A DNA stretch of 64,000 nucleotides from Sipunculus nudus (GCA_026874595.1 CM049309.1:91166723-91230722), one strand, 5' to 3'. Positions 9,769-23,900 are shown, numbered from the stretch's first letter. A program made the numbers and translations. The notes: generated by a model not told the origin, from the letters alone.

Positions 9769-11830
9769 AAAACTTGCACAAGCAAAAGTGAGAACATATA
9801 ATTTTAAAATGTAGTTTATATCATTATCGAACCTCCATCGAAATACCTAAATTTAAAACCAGTGTTTTTACGAAACGGGGCGTGGGAGACTCTTCTTGTC
9901 ACCATGAGTGTAGTCAGTGAAATGCCAGATCCTTGGTTAAGGGTTTCGTTCGCCTTCGGTATTCTCCAGGGACCTGCGCCACTCCGTTTGTAAAATCCTG
10001 GATCCGCCCCTGTGAAACCGAGCCACCCTTCAGCCAGATGTCGGTAATCTTCTGGGCAGTCGCAATTGAGTCGGAAACCCTGTTCCTGTCACCAGGAAGC
10101 TCAACCTCGGCATATTATAAACACCAGTGTGGACATGCATATGCCTATATATATACTAGCCTTGCCAGGGCTTAAGTATTTATGTTTGCTACTTAAGTGC
10201 GTATAATTAAACGTGGTTCCATCTACCTGTAGACGTAACTCAACGCCAGCACTTATCACTGAAATGATCGGTCAGATAGCATAAATTTTGTTATATCATT
10301 TCCCGCGAGATGGCAGTTCCTGGTCCCGGAGTGATTGCAAAACCTCTCATGAAATATGCATGCATTTTCATGCAGTATTTTGAACATTTTCCCACTTTAA
10401 ATCACATGCCACATGCGGCTCCCCCCTCCCTTTACACATACACACACACACAAATTACCAAATGTTGAACTTACATAATTCTGTGCTAAATTGAAAATAT
10501 TTATATTATAATACAATCTTCTTTATTCAAATCTTAATAAAACTTCAGATCCGTTACTGGGTTTTAATTTTACTTAAAACCATAGGCATTTAATATATAT
10601 GTAACATATTTATTATGATGTCACATATACCTACACAACGAAAGTAGGCTATATATGTAGATTATTTATTTCACACGGGATATATTGCAAACCATTTCAG
10701 TAAAGAACATTTACTTCTTGTAGACAGAACTCCAATAATCCTTTAAAGTCAATTTTTAAGAAGTTTTTCAACTTTACAAGGACTAGTAACTTGGCAAATG
10801 GCAAGGAGAGAGTTCTGGAGTGTGGTTTCGCATAGAGAGACAGAGGCGGTGTGACCAGTCACAGTCGTGTACCACGTCGCATGGCTGCTTTTCTTAATCA
10901 ATAATACTGTTCACATGACACTTAATCACAGCAACGTCAAACCCTTTATAAACTGGACATAAAATACTATGATCTTATTTTTTACTTGTTATATTTTTAT
11001 ATTTGATTCTTTATAGGTTCTTTTTTGACAATATGGAGTCTTTTAATGTATTTTCAGACCACAAACCTGGTTTGAGTTCAGCCATGCAGCTATCCTGTCC
11101 AGAAAGCATAAAGAGAGAGCACATAATGTTACTTAAAGAAACATCTCAGTGTAACAGCTTTTGTATTCCTTGTTGTTTTATTTATCTTACAGTTATAAGT
11201 GTAATTCTAGCTTACAAGGCTTGTATACGACGGCTGGCCGTCCTGTATCAGCTTACAAGTGTTATTATGTAGGCATGTCTGTAATACTTGTAACTATATA
11301 TAGATATACTGTCCTATGATATATTTTTTATAACTTATTGTTTTATATTTACAGAGTACATTTATTCAGTTTATATTAGAGTTATTTTTTCAGTTTATAT
11401 TAGAGTTATTTATTCAGTTTATGTTATAATAAGTTCAGCATATTTTCAGACAAATTATTCCCCGTAGAATCAGGCACCTACATGCAGTAGACATATATCT
11501 GCATTTCTCACTTAGCGGAAATGCAAATGGACATATAAAACCTTACGTTTGATTTGTTATGGGAGTGACTATATCTGCTGTCCTCTGACCAGCAATTTGA
11601 CATCTGATGTTGTGTAAACAAACACATTAGCATCTCATACTTTTGTTTATCAGTCAGAACTGATGTGACATATTCCTTTAAATTAAATTCTTCTGTGCAA
11701 CGAGTGTGAGACTTATTTTTGACGCTAATTGATTTTCATGGCAAGTTCAGTGTATTGTTTTAAAATCCAGTCAATGCAAATTTGTCTGTAAAATGCAGAC
11801 TTAACACTAGAATGATGAAACACTGTGAGT
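9769..11830. other. No recognised gene
   Basis: A copy of 'atcctggatccgcccctg' at about 9996-10013 is the reverse complement of the poly-G family phrase at 8.27 kb. At 11365-11430 a short tandem repeat of 'cagtttatattagagttat' occurs about three times. Nothing else can be supported. Confidence 0.4.
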
Positions 11831-11837
11831 AAGGGAT

Positions 11838-12110
11838 ATCATGAGTCACGTAGTCCTGTGATTTCATGAATCATGATGTCCTGTGATTTCATGAGTCACG
11901 TACGTAGTCCTGGGATTTTATGAGTCACGTATATTCCAGTAATTTCATGAGTCACGTAGTCCTAGCTGTGATTTCATGAGTCACGTAGTCCTGTGATTTC
12001 ATGAGTCACGTATATTCCTGTAATTCACGAGTCACGCAGTCCTAGCTGGAATTTCATGAGTCACGTAGTCCTGGGATTCCATGAGTCACGTAGTCCTGGG
12101 ATTTCACTGA
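11838..12110. repeat. ~25-30-bp minisatellite carrying TGAGTCACG
   Basis: About ten units read 'tttcatgagtcacgtagtcctg(g/t)gat' with small indels. Eight hold TGAGTCACG exactly, and two are degenerate (TGAATCATG, CGAGTCACG). TGAGTCA is the consensus AP-1 site and TCACGT is an E-box-like extension. The array lies beyond the exons of the b561 gene, inside the proposed long last intron. Confidence 0.85.
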
Positions 12111-13403
12111 ACCTTTCTGCACACATTTTGGAGGGGAATCTGCTGGTTGGACCTGCTGAATCGAATTGGGCAGCCCCATTATGCATAGAGATATGAGATC
12201 TTTCATTTATAAGAATTTTCTTAGTTGCCTGGTAACACCACATAAAACTAAGTCAAATAACATGTCTACACTTAAAAATTTTAGAACTTTCTTTGTTAAT
12301 ACTCTAAGCACACGTACATTTCAAATAATGTTAAAACAATCCAGCTGTATACTCCGTAACATAGCTTTGCATTTGGTTTTGTTTATGTTTGTCTCCATAA
12401 TTTATATTTAGTGTCATGTTAAAAAGTGTGAATTTAAGTGTATCAAAGTGCAGGTACATGTATAGATTTACCAAGGCTTTAGGAATTTCATATACGGATA
12501 TGAATCAGGAATTTTGTTACATACATAAAATCGGCAATAAAAGATTAGAATATAAAATATACTGTGATCCATATAAGATAAGATCATAATCAAGTCGTAT
12601 ACTGTGGTATGTTTTGAGGAAAATTGACTAACGCTCTGATTTTTTTTTTGGGGGGGGGGCATTATTACAACTCATTTTAGAAGGCAGCATTTGTTCATTC
12701 GGACTACTAAATATAAAACCTGACAGTTGGCAAATGTACCACTATAAGAGATTCCAGGAAACCAGAAATACAAGCACATGATCATGAAAAATGTATTGAG
12801 TTTTAATTAAAAATGTTTCAATATAGGTCTGTCTGGAAACAGATTGTATATATATTCAACATATAAATAATTCAGTAACTTTACTAATACATGCACATTC
12901 AATATGACAATACAATTCAGCTGCTTTTCTCAACAGGTTAAAACAATATAATTACAAGATCTCAGAAGTACAGTGTATACATCTGTATCTAACGTGTTGC
13001 TATAGGTGGTACCCGCGTGTAACTGCAAAGATTTCGTCACGTTTACAGTCGCATAAACATGCTCTATACGTTACTATTTGTCCAACTTTACCCGTGTTCT
13101 TTTGAATATATAATGCCCACAAAACATAGAACAGTATACCTAATTCTAAATTATATATATAATATATATATTTATTATATATATATATATATATAATATA
13201 TATATATATGTAAACTGTTCAAGGGTGTCAAAAAAAAGATACAATTTCTAAACTTGCATTTCAGAATATTCCTACAAATTTTTTATATAACATGAATAAT
13301 ACACACTTTTCCCTTTATGAATGTTTGCCTTTGTCAGAAAATGAGATATAAATGTAATTTTATGATATCCATTATATCCTAATCCAAACAGAATGATACC
13401 TAC
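12111..13403. other. No recognised gene
   Basis: AT-rich sequence with a poly-T/poly-G run at 12640-12659 and interrupted TA tracts at 13150-13210. Confidence 0.4.
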
Positions 13404-13507
13404 ACTGATGAAAGTCTCATTCATTGGTTCTTTGTCCATGACTTGGGAATCGGTATATATTACGTCGTCAGTACAACACGACGCCCCCGAAGCCGAGCAA
13501 TCAAACT
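13404..13507 (-). CDS. Candidate alternative exon 14b of the FRRS1-like gene
   Basis: On the minus strand an AG acceptor is followed by 104 bases. They take the one leftover base of exon 13 and end in phase 0 before GTAGGT. The peptide is Cys- and Asp-rich (CSASGASCCTDDVIY, then MDKEPMNETF) and would form the loop before the last helix encoded at 4222-4082. The upstream pyrimidine tract is poor, so this is a phase-based suggestion only. Confidence 0.3.
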
Positions 13508-14121
13508 CTAGTGTCGTGTAGAGCATTCTCCCCGGTATTTTGGATTGAACAATGAAGATACATTTGAAAAATGGCCAATATTATTGTTTAAATTCTTGTT
13601 ATTAACGTACAGTAACTGAAGTATTCATTGCACCACAGGAGCTTTAATTGTTGTAAGTGCAGATTTCGGTTAAATTTGTTACTTTCTAGGTCAGTTTCTT
13701 ATAAGTATTACTTATCTGACATTTTCCTAGCGTTTTTGTTTTTGCACTATATGGTCCATCTCTTTTATATCACTTAATATTTGAGATAGGCAGGCAAGAA
13801 ACCCCCGTCGTTAGGTCCGACAGCCATGGCATAGCAACCGAGAACGCGTTTTCTAATCGGTTGATATGTCTACTACTGGAGTAGTCAGATGGTGACACCG
13901 CTGACGTAACAATGGTTCAGCCAATCATGCATGAACTTAAATTTAGCCTGAAACCGATGTGCCATGGCACTAATAATGGAGTAGGCAGAATGGTTATGGG
14001 TATGCCCCCGCTGCGCTTGGTGTAAGTCTTGACCACTTTTGTACTGTTTCTTCTCTCATTAATACTCAATGTAAAATGTGCTGTTGCATGGTGACGACAA
14101 AAAGTGTGAACGATTTCTTTC

Positions 14122-14210
14122 TCAGTGTATTACTATAGCAGCCACCGTGGCAACAGTGCTGCCTAGCATGACGGGGATGTACACACAGAGAATAGCAAGC
14201 TTGCCCGTCT
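14122..14210 (-). CDS. FRRS1-like gene, last coding exon (14a)
   Basis: The exon encodes ETGKLAILCVYIPVMLG and the rest of one hydrophobic helix, closing with the TGA at 14124-14122. It supplies the sixth helix of the b561 domain and brings the protein to about 594 residues, close to the length I recall for vertebrate FRRS1 (about 590). The strongest acceptor (TTTTTTCCAG, exon from 14214) would put the exon out of frame with exon 13. The next AG four bases on (GGAG, exon from 14210) restores it. Either the second AG is used, a small exon between has been missed, or there is a sequence difference. Confidence 0.65.
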
Positions 14211-14662
14211 CTCCCTGGAAAAAACAAGCATCAGAAAGGAATAATTGGTATCATCTATCCATACAGATTCAAATATCACTAGACACTTATGAAAGCAATT
14301 TCTTTATCGTTAAAAATTGTGCCTAACATGCAGAATACAGATCTTACCAGTTTTTTTTAAATAAAATTTAAATAGCTTAAATACATTTGTTTAAAAAATA
14401 AAGGATTTGTATTTTAGATCCAGGCCTGCCAAATCCCTCTTTCTGAATAGCCGTTTTCTTGAGATTCACTGAAAGTGACACGTTTTCAATTTTCAACAGA
14501 ACTTTTTATCCCTTCTTTGTTAAAAAAGTTCTAGGATATGTTAATACTGTAATGGAAGAAAAGAAAAATGGGACCCTTCACAATTTTTCTGAGCACAGGC
14601 TTCAACTGTAGTGTATAGCCTTGAAGAGGCATGTAGATCATGCATGTATCCTATTTTTGGAG

Positions 14663-14714
<52 letters not shown>

Positions 14715-14939
14715 GGTAGTGTTACCCTCCGATGTAAAGTGCTCTATGGCCTACAGACTAGGCCAGAGCGGTATAACTCTGAAGAAAAACAACACTGTTA
14801 ATTCATAACAGCCTGTTTCACGGGATGCGACCCGATCATCAGGTGAATGTGGTTAGAATCTAACCACATTCACCTGATGATCGGGCCGCATCCCGTGAAA
14901 CAGACTGTTGTGAATTAACAGTGTTGTTTTTCTTCAGAG

Positions 14940-14995
<56 letters not shown>

Positions 14996-17900
14996 ATGCA
15001 TTACTGTCACTACCCGCAGGTTTGGTGCCTACATCATGTTCACTCATCAGGTGACTGGGCTGTGTTGGTTTGTGTTTACTCATGTTTGTGTTTGCTCACA
15101 CCTGCGGGTAGTGCATTGATGTATTTTATGAACTTATTGCAGCTATACTTTTATGTATCTTTTTCTGGGACATTTATTTCATATTTTCTTCCATTTACCT
15201 TAGGCATGCCAGAGGGCTTACTTTATTGGCCTGTGTACCACTTGCCGCCAAGTGGCGGGGTTTGCCGATGAAAAGAACAAAGAAGATTCAGTTGTCTGTA
15301 TATGGCTGTTTGTGTGGCAAATATGTTTTTGTATATGTGTTGCATAACTGGAATTTTAAGCGTGAATATGTTAACTTACCGGTGGCGTTTTTTCACCCTT
15401 TTCTGAGTTTACTGACATGGCATCTGCAAGCAACAGAAACGATTTCGAATTTTATATATTTTTATATAAATATATGTGTGTGTCTGATTTAACAATTAAG
15501 GGCCACAGAGACAAATAAAGACAGTAATTATCTCTGCGTCTCTTTCCTTGTCTTTGATCTCCCTCCTGAAGCATCATTATATATCGACAGTTTACTGAGC
15601 CTTTAATATTCGTTCAGAGCTGGATTATTGTTTATATATTAACAGAGGCTCTGGTCATTTTTGTCTGTTTCATGTACACCCGTAATTGGCGAATCGTTAA
15701 ATGTAAAAATGTGTACTTAATTTGATAAGAGTCAACATTTGGTGAAGAGTTGGAGGATCATTTTCTTGAGAGAGACTTTTTTTTAGTGGAAGTCGCTCAA
15801 GTCTTACATGAGCAAAAGCTTAAATATTCAAAAAATGGAAGTCAATCAGACAGCGATGACGTCATCAGGGACCACTTTCCCCGCCGTTTTCTAACAAAAA
15901 TTACATATGTGCACCTTTTATACATTTTTCATTAAATGGGCGTGCTTTCCAGTAAAATAAAGATGTTTAAATATTTCATATGGCATTAATTAAAATTATG
16001 TAAAATATAATGAAAAGTACATCTGCACATCAGGTTTTTTGGCGCAGAATATATTATTTTCAATACTGCATGAAAGAAACCTTTAAACTAAATTTTTTCT
16101 TGGGCTTACATATTTAAACAGCTTGGCAATGTGTAAGAGAATTATAAACTGTGTTTATGCCTTAAAAATTTTAAACAATTAAATTAGTTATTTATTATTT
16201 ATTATAATAATGGAATTGTTTTAGTCTTGACAAATTAGCGAATCACCGTATACTGATATAAACATATTTTTACAGAATATCTTTCAAAAATGACTGAGTA
16301 AGTAAATACCCATTTTCATAAAGTAAATACATCAGCTTTAGCGTGCTGCTCAGGACAAGGCTTACTGTAGAATAAAAGACTTAAGTGGGGAAATGTAGTG
16401 ACACTCTTAGATTAATAATCAAGGATATATCCATAAACTGTTTTACAAATATGCCTAATTGAACATTTTACTTAAAATTTTCATTGTGTGGATACAATAT
16501 TGTAAGAAATAATGCCTTGAAAATTATTGTAAGCATTGTTCATCATATACCGAGAAATTATAATGTACTTTCTGTCTTTCAGTCAATTCCATCGGTGTTG
16601 ACTAGTTTGAATAGTTTATGCATGCAAAAGGATACTCCTATTTTATAGATATATTTGATTCGGTACTTATTACCTTGTGTTTTGTTTGCATGTCCCTCGT
16701 AAATTTCCAGCAGTATACTAAACAAGACGTGGAACGCTGCCGTAGCAATCATCAACCACAGAGGCCAGCGAGGCAAATTAGCCGCAGGGAGCAGTAGTCC
16801 TGTTGACATTGTTCCGACTGAAATATAATGATAATTAAAATAATGTTTGAAACAATGATAACAACGACAGTACTCATAACAAAACAATAAAAATTGCAGT
16901 AATAATCATGATAACATTATGTCACCATCATTATACTACTGATGTTACAACTAATAATAATGGCAATATCAGCAATAATAATCAGTCAATGGTCAATGAC
17001 AACGAAAAAAGCACAAAGATGTGTGAAGTATTTAGTTATGAATTTATTTCATTCTCATTAAAAAAAATATTCATCTTAATCTATGTTCATTTATTTAATA
17101 GGACCCTTCGTTTAAAAATTATTTATATAATGGATAGGCATCCCATGACAGAACGGATACTATTGACCCAGCTTCATTAAACAGACTGAGCAGTTTATAC
17201 GCTTTCCATTGTACTATAGTATACGCTATAATGCGTGTAAACACATTTAAATACAAGATGTATTCATGAGTTCTTTTTGCTAAAACAGTTTGAACTCACA
17301 ACTGAGGCCAAATGCTGAAACACCAACGATCCAGTGAGCCCAGTTGAAGATCGGGCGTCTTGGTGAATCTTTGTCGGGACGAAACATGGCCATGATGGGC
17401 TGAAGTTACAAATGGGATTTCATATATAACAAGGCCTACAGGCCTAATGCGAACCTGTGCAAAGTTTGGAAGTATGAATGGAGGTTTATTTTTCAAATTT
17501 AATATTGATCCTCTTATGTCCTGCATATCTTCCTCATTCATTATGATTTCAGCAAAATGGACGTTTCGGACCTGCAAGTTTCGGACTAGGACATTTTAAA
17601 ACTAGGATGTATCAGTCAGGATTTTTCGGATATGTTCTTTTTGCCAGGGAGAATTACTGGGACAGATGAACAGACAATTTGGCAGCATGGTTTCGGAGAA
17701 GAATATTTTTAATGTTTTTTTAGTTTCTTCCCTATAAAATCTAAGAAAATGCAGGTAGCTAAGAAAGAAGCAAAATCCGATAGAATTTTTAGATGACAAA
17801 TCTTTTGCAAAAAAATTGGTGATGCTAGCTCCTGACCTTTTATTTTTGAGATAGCTATGACGCACGACGGAAGACGGACGACGCCACACCATTGCATAAG

Positions 17901-20900
17901 CTCACAGATTCGTTAAAAATGTAAACCAAGTTTTTTCAAACAGTTAAAAGATATAGTTCCAACAGTTCTAATCTTGGCATTCTGCGTCTAGACGATGTGT
18001 CTAGACGTCTAGAGCCATGTCAGTTGCCATGGTGATGTCTGGACCCCACCTGGTTGTATTGAGTGACCTCTTGACTTGGCTGCTGAAACTCAGCATTTTG
18101 TCAATTCTGTTGTCAAATCAAACACAGAAAGCCTTTTTCAATTGGCTACACTACATTTTAAAAGCTGCATTTACCCAATCTATTCTTATAAAACTGGCAG
18201 AACTCTACGAGAGAATAATTCTTGTAAAGTTTAAACCAATCATCTTAACAGTTTCATCATAAAACAGTGTATAAGCAAGAAGAGTCTAAAATTACATTTC
18301 CGCTTGTAAAAAACAGATCAATGTAGATGGCGCCACCAATGCCTCAATCTCGGATATGACATGTGAGACAAACATTGGCATAAAATTTGCTAATGATAGC
18401 TCTAACCGTTTCTGAGATTGAAATTTTAGTGTGCTTTTTTGGACAGATGACTAAGTTCAACCTCTTGTAACTCGGCCAAAAATCTCCGAACTGGAACCAT
18501 TCGAGCAAACTTGAGAGAGATTGTTTCAGGGATCATTTCTGTGAAATATGGGACAATTTGGCTGGACAGTTTCGGAAAAGACGATTTTTTAAAGCTTTTT
18601 TTTTTTTAGCTTTTTCCTATAAAATCTAAGAAAATGCAGTTAGAAAAAATAAACAAAATCCGATAAAGTTTTTCAGATGACTGATTATTTGCAGAACATT
18701 TGGTGATGCTAGCTCCTGCCGTTTTTGGGTTAGCTATGGTTAACAAACAGACGACGCACGATGCAACGACGGACGACGTCGCATCATCGCATATGCTCAC
18801 AGGTTCGGTAAAAAATGCACAAGTACAGAACATAACAAGAGAAGATGATAGTTATTAGTTATATTGTTTAACCTGTTGTTAAAGCAAGTGAGTGTTATAA
18901 GAGTATCTTATAAGAGATCTATACATGAGATAAAAATGTTGTTTTTGTGGTGTTTTTAGGATTCGCTATGTAAGGTGACGCAACGGGATGACGTTTTTGA
19001 CTGGTCAGATGAGACGGTGCACAGTAAGACAAATTGTAGGTAAACGGAACTTACCGGTAAAACAACCTGGCCATATTTTCTCCTTCCTTCATTACTGATA
19101 CCGGGAAAAGCGTTTGTACATTTTCGCCCACAATTTCCATTAAATAACAAAACTTGTTTTGTGCTGATATTGATAAAAAATATGCAAAAAACTCACGTTG
19201 ATTATAACCAGTGCCGTAACGCATATACCAAGTGGAGGGTGGGCCTTCCCCGGATAATTCGGAATCTGTAACATATATAACGTAAACCTTACTGATGATG
19301 TAATCAATATATAAAATTCTGTCAATTGGTCGGTCACATAATGCACACGTGTCATGCATATTTCATATAGGGCTATAGCTTTCACTTGAGAATTAAAACG
19401 TTGGTGTACATACTTTGGACAATAACAGCTCAGTGCAACCATAGATATACATGTCGCTCTGTCGTTCTTTACTGAATATCTGCGAAACACGATTTCATTG
19501 CAGTCATAAATGTGTGGTTCCTGCTAAGCCCTTGCTTATGAACCAGCCCTAGTAGTGACACTGAACGGCTTTACTCATTGTTAGTCCAATTATCTAAAAC
19601 TGGCATCAATAGCCTCTATTTTGGGTGAAATGCCTTGTTTAATCCTTAGACGGAGGGAGTTATATATAATCGTGTATAACTACATGCAAGGTTTATTTCT
19701 CCGTTCATTTTCATGGTGGAATTAATAAAGAAAAGGGACCCATTCACACTGAAGAAATAGTCCGAACGTAGAATCCACACATTATAGTAAAAAAGTAAAG
19801 GGTTTACATTCTTATAAATAAAAATAGTATTGTTAGAACTTATCATTCTGAAGTGGCTGTAGAATTGATTTTAAATCATAAATGCCTTTACTGAGTTACC
19901 CCATTTGAATTTAAAATAGAAAAATAAAATATTAGGTTTGCATCTTGCGAAGTTTACACTGATCTGAAAAGATATGAATTTCAATTTAATACTGCTAAGG
20001 AATAAAATGTAACTAATGGACCTGTGTTGGTTTAAGCATGACAGTATTCGCCTGCAATGTGTTAATACGTGTTTAAACAGAACAATGAAAAAGGACTTCG
20101 AAGAATAAAAGAACAACATGCAAGCAGTTTGAATTAGCCGCAAATGTCTTTAGAATCCACTACTTCAACCGACCGTATCCCAAATAAAAGGATAGAGATA
20201 CTACACATACAATTATTTAAGCATGTGATAAATAACTACAAAAGAAGCTCACGTTACTGTATCCTCGGACGTGGATGAAGATGATGATGAATCCAGCGAT
20301 GGTAAGACACGCCGCCAGGACCATCACGACACGATGAATCTGAAAAAAGTATACCAATAGGTGTAAACAGGTAAGCATTATTGTAGGCTTATATGGACGC
20401 CGTCAAGACAGATATTAAACGTATCCTCATAAAAAAAAGTCAGCCTTGCAGGTAAAACAAGGTTATTGACCCTGAAACTTTCAAATCGGTTAAAAAATTA
20501 GAAAATTGTTTGCAACTGTCGTAAAGAATGAGACTATCGTAAGAGGATATTTTCAAGAAGTAAAACAATGCAAGTAGATGTAAAAGAACAAAGACCGCGT
20601 AAGTGGCTGCCGTAAAAGAATTACAATATTATTTGCGTAATTTATGAGTCTGTTAGACAGAGGATGAAATTAGATGTGAAAGCAAAAATATACGTTTTAT
20701 GTGTTTGTTGCGAATAATATACAATACGCGATTTCATCAATCAATATTAACAGTAGTTTAGGTAATTCATTAATCTAACTTGACTCTAATCTGGACTGGT
20801 AGGCAAGAACAATGACTAGCTTTCAAGAAATTAGATATACAATATATTTTTATCAGGCGCTGGGATGATTTTAGAAAACAAGTGAGTCAACAAACAAATA

Positions 20901-23900
20901 CATCGAGTACTTTAAAAAAATACCGACCACAAACCAGAGCTGAAGTCCGAACGGTTTGATGCTGGGCCACATCGGTTTATAAAACCGGGCGATGATCAAA
21001 CCCACACTAGCACACAAAATCCACGCGATACACATGAGGCAAGCTGGAAAAATAGTATCTCCTAATGGATAAATGATTTATTTCATTTAAAACAGCGCCC
21101 ATTGCCTTGGTGGCTCAGTCGGAGCCTTTAATTACCTAATAAGAATTAAAATATCATGGTCCTAAATATTTAATACTCTGCTGACTACGATATAATTTTC
21201 AGAAAATGTTCATGTCTTTAAATGTAGAAGAACAAGATAGTATTGTTTGAAAGGCAATAATACACATTTGGCGTGTGTTCATACTGAAAATAAATACCCC
21301 CGGTTAAGCACATTAGACCTGTTTGAAGTATTATAGCCCCTTTTAGTTTCGCATGTATTTGTTTTTTCATGTTTCAACGTTGTGAAGAAATAAGATGATC
21401 ATTCACGGATAACAAACAGTTTACACAATCTGGCTTAACTAATATATAATATGACGATAAGTCAAATAAAAAGAACTTCAATTTTTGTGAGCCTTTTTTT
21501 TTATGAAAACTGATGTGAAGTGACTTCACTTTACTGACCGTGGGCCTTGACCATGGCAGGGCTCCTCTGGCTCCCGGTGATGTCGGTATTCAGTTCTAGG
21601 TTCACCTTGGTCGCTGATATGATGGGGCGTGTCGGGTGGAATCGCTTCATGCCTATAATAACATGTGGATTAAAAAAGAAAACACGATAAAATGGATTCA
21701 TAATTGGTCTGTACCTGACTCTTTCTGCTGAATGATAATAAATTAAACTTGATGAAAGGAATATAATTTTCTGTTTACGCCTTCTGAAGTTCAAGCTATG
21801 TATGCATGGCCACAGGAGACTGACATTTATATTAACTATAAATGACCGAAATTAATAAATTATCCAAATTATCATTGTATTAAACCCAATCCAAGATGGA
21901 ACACAGATTTTAAACTTTTAAAAAATTATGTTCAAGGAATAATACCATTAAAACATTGAATTTATCCCTCACAAACTAAATTCAATATATGATACATCTT
22001 TTTTTCTGCGTGTGCACCGGTAACTTGCAATTAAAGATACCCCTAAATAACAGTTAATTGTATGTTAGGGTATATAAAGTGATGCAGTGACTAATATATA
22101 GATATGGCACGTCATAATTTAGGGTATATAGACCAAAATTTATGGTCATATAGACAGCCACACTTTTATTTCTAAAATACTGGTATTCATGTTGTTACAG
22201 GTAATTGTTTTATTGTGCACACGGATGTTCCGTGTGTTGTTGACGTTTGGTTCGCGTAGCTTGTTGTCATGGCAGCATCGGCTGGCCCCGCCGGGCTCGC
22301 CAACGTGTGAACCCTGACACGGCGTTCCCGTTCTAGTATGTTCTTTGAGCGTGTGTACTGTGTATTATGGATTGTTCGTGAAAGGGGATTTTCTAGAATT
22401 TTCGGAGGAAAGGTTATAAATAGAGGCTGTGTTTTAGAGCCGGGAGAGAGGTGAGAGAATATTCCAGCGGACACTGAAGCGTGTATGTCAGTTTGTGGGA
22501 CCTATTCCGATAAGTGCGACAATTATAGATTTTCTTCAGATTTTCTTCTGGATTTGTGACGAATCTTATTCAGTCTTCAGTTTATTTTCGGGATTGTTAC
22601 AAGAGCTTTACATTGGACTGTTATTCTCCGAGAGAATTTGTGTGAACTGTTTGTCCGGTTTATGCATTTTAAAGGATTTATCGCTGTGACAGTGGTGGTA
22701 TCAAGGTGCTGTGCACTTTGTTTATTTTACTGTGTGATTGTATTGATTTGTTGTTATACTGCTGTTATACTGTGTAATTGTATTAATTTAGTGTATTGTA
22801 ATGTTAGGGTTGTTTTAAGAATAAATTATAGTTATTTGTTAACAAAAAAAACACTGACTTCTTTATTCATTCCCTAGACATTTCACGCTGCCTAGTATTA
22901 CAGAATCTGATTTTTCTATCTCCTTGACAAAATTTATGTTCATCACGCATACATGATCTGTTGATATTAGGTTCCATAACAATCTTCACAGCACTGTTAT
23001 TTAATGTCAAATCAAGGAGAACCGTCCCATCTGTGGATGGATTTACCATTGACCTAATGTGTGATCGATAATGAATGAGGGGTGAGATCGGAAGATGGCT
23101 TCAATATAGATTTCATGGACTAAAGGCTTTGAATCTGTGTCTGTATATTTATCGTATTGGTATTTCAATGATACTGATCTTTTATTTATTTCTTAAGATT
23201 TGCAGAAACCTAAATGATTTATCAAATATAATTTAAAATGAATAAAACTTTGGATATTAGTGCCCGCAGAACACAACATGGCACACAAAAGTATTCACTT
23301 TAGTTAACCTGCCTGAAGATGCGGGGCCCTTCCCCACGAGAATGTAGTATGGTCTGTCCAAATCGAAGATCCTGGCGTCTCTCTGGGCCACCACGCTGGT
23401 GGTGTTAGCAAGGACTCTCATACGCCGGAAAGAGCAGCGAATACGATTACCGCTAGTACCAGCCACCGAACTGTCCGGGTCAAGGCCCTCCTGAGGCTGA
23501 AGAATAGAGGGACGTTTCAATCATAATGTTAACATGCATATTTAAATATCATTTACGTGAAAATAAAGTTCACATCTGACTTGAACATTGACCGATCATA
23601 GTGCATGGGTAAAACAGGGTCCAATGCTGATGACCAAAGTGCCAAAAGTCATTTACAAAACACATTATATCTATTTAAAACTCCATGCTTCCTTCGTGTA
23701 TATGTTCCTATCACCGATAAAAGTACTCTGTAACGAGAGTACAGTTCTTGCTTGATATCATGCCACGGCAATACTTCAAAGTAATTCAACCATATACATC
23801 TACATATAATTAACGTTGTGCTTTCCTGGGAACCAATTCTAAATAAGCAAACTTTGTTTTATATACCGAAATGCATATTAAGGTATTGACAGAAAAAGCC

